A stretch of 42,321 nt of DNA from an uncultured Chloroflexota bacterium (GTDB taxonomy: Bacteria; Chloroflexota; Dehalococcoidia; UBA3495). Shown one piece after another: positions 41,750-42,321 of the stretch. Both the position numbers and the translations under genes were made by a program. Within the stretch, counting starts at the first letter, position 1; each line of letters begins with the position of its first letter. The notes under the pieces were generated by a model. That model was not told the DNA's origin and made no database searches. It worked only from the letters and a program-made list of their open reading frames with translations. The DNA is taken from NCBI GenBank assembly GCA_913052545.1, contig CAJXEF010000002.1, positions 1-42,321 on the forward strand, read 5' to 3'.

Positions 41750-42321
41750 ATGAAAATTTTGATAACTGGGGCTTCTGGTTTTATTGGCAGACACCTCTGC
41801 GAGGCATTTTCAGAAGACAATCACGAATTGGTTGCATTGACACGGTCAAAGGATAATTTAGCTTCAAGCAGTAATCTATTCACGTCAATTTACGAATGGG
41901 ACGGTTATTCTTTGCCCGCAACTGATCAGCTGATAAGGGACTGTGACGTCGTAATTAATTTGGCAGGAGAATCAATACGAGGATATTGGACAAAACGTAA
42001 ACGGAATACATTACGTACAAGTCGGGTATTAGCAACTCGAGCTTTGGTGAATGCATTTAAACCACTGGGAGATAATGGACCAGTTTTAATTTCCGCTAGT
42101 GCGACGGGTTATTACGGAGATAGGAAAGACGAAAAATTAACGGAACAGTCTAGTCGAGGCACATCATTTTTATCGCAGTTAACTTCGGCTTGGGAGGAGG
42201 AGGCACTCCATTTCAATAACCCTTCGAAGAAGGTCGCACTTCTACGTTTTGGAGTGGTTTTGGGTGGAAACGGTGGTTTGGTAGCCGGACTAAGACCTAT
42301 TTACAATATCGGGATGGGAGG
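41750..42321 (+). CDS. TIGR01777/YfcH-type NAD-dependent epimerase-like protein, C-terminus cut off
   Basis: This is the first 190 residues of a TIGR01777 (YfcH/SulA-like) protein, an extended short-chain dehydrogenase fold. The dinucleotide loop is MKILITGASGFIGRHLCEAF (residues 1-20). Next comes VVINLAGESIRGYWTKRKRN (as VVINLAGESI and GYWTKRKRN, about 67-86), the family mark. SASATGYYGDR (about 116-126) carries the Tyr position, and LLRFGVVLGGNGG (about 164-176) leads to the window edge. The frame is open to the last base. The ATG has a weak GGG site upstream. The biochemical role of the family is unknown in most bacteria. Family assignment is firm. Confidence 0.93.
   Translation, partial: MKILITGASGFIGRHLCEAFSEDNHELVALTRSKDNLASSSNLFTSIYEWDGYSLPATDQLIRDCDVVINLAGESIRGYWTKRKRNTLRTSRVLATRALVNAFKPLGDNGPVLISASATGYYGDRKDEKLTEQSSRGTSFLSQLTSAWEEEALHFNNPSKKVALLRFGVVLGGNGGLVAGLRPIYNIGMG

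Noticed and set aside
1..42321. UGA reassigned as a general sense codon, or widespread frameshift errors
   Set aside because: Many genes here end properly at TGA at normal length, and only two TGAs fall inside conserved domains, both at functional Cys positions.

Overview
This is a moderately AT-rich bacterial chromosome segment. Genes are closely packed on both strands, with many TTG and GTG starts behind good Shine-Dalgarno sites. I see no rRNA, tRNA, CRISPR array, transposase, integrase or phage gene. The gene mix (luciferase-like flavin oxidoreductases, group D flavin hydroxylases, enolase superfamily, SMP-30 and 7-bladed lactonases, NIPSNAP and DinB proteins, GMC oxidoreductase, a DUF1501/DUF1800 pair) fits a free-living heterotroph. 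It resembles marine Chloroflexota of the SAR202 type, but that assignment is inference from gene content; no marker gene here proves it.

Layout. Positions 1-1732 (minus): a truncated luciferase-like oxidoreductase and a YhiN-type flavoprotein. 2005-7329: a beta-propeller lactonase, an alpha/beta hydrolase lacking its nucleophile serine, an SMP-30 lactonase with a jelly-roll partner, and three small alpha/beta-barrel, NTF2-like and DinB-like proteins. 7500-7862 (minus): a DsrE-family protein read through an in-frame TGA. 8207-15483 (plus): flavin hydroxylase, HpcH/HpaI aldolase, DUF1501 and DUF1800 proteins, an NHL propeller, a small Cys-rich ORF and a second lactonase. 15576-21970: a small basic protein, two DEDDh exonucleases, TypA, a rhodanese read through an in-frame TGA with a NIPSNAP neighbour, a Cas4/RecB-like nuclease and a DsbA-family protein. 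22088-29480: a small membrane protein, a cobalamin-binding/radical-SAM-like protein without its cluster cysteines, an MFS transporter, an HpaB-type hydroxylase, DinB, Nudix and YihY proteins. 29574-37694 (plus): a large alpha/beta hydrolase, a crotonase, a nitroreductase-SRPBCC fusion, an F420-type oxidoreductase, a second MFS transporter and a ROK kinase. 37751-41491 (minus): an enolase-superfamily dehydratase, an aldo/keto reductase and a GMC oxidoreductase. 41750-end (plus): a truncated TIGR01777 epimerase-like gene.

Main result: two unlinked genes, a DsrE-like protein (TGA at 7623-7625) and a single-domain rhodanese (TGA at 18715-18717), each have a TGA exactly where the family has its redox or catalytic cysteine. 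In both, family-specific sequence continues after the TGA to a later stop at normal length. In both, a small hairpin with GU in its apical loop lies about 20 nt downstream, as expected of a bacterial SECIS. I read both as selenoproteins. UGA is a normal stop for many neighbouring genes, so it is not reassigned genome-wide. No selA, selB, selC or selD is in the window.

Much of the rest looks like an accessory catabolic region: uptake (two MFS carriers), flavin- and F420-type oxidations, lactone opening, aldolase, crotonase and dehydratase steps, with sugar-acid flavoured enzymes (SMP-30, ROK, enolase superfamily, AKR, GMC) near both ends. Substrates cannot be named from sequence alone. Two proteins look like pseudoenzymes: the alpha/beta hydrolase at 3109 (Ser to Ala in the nucleophile elbow) and the radical-SAM-like protein at 22626 (all three cluster Cys replaced).
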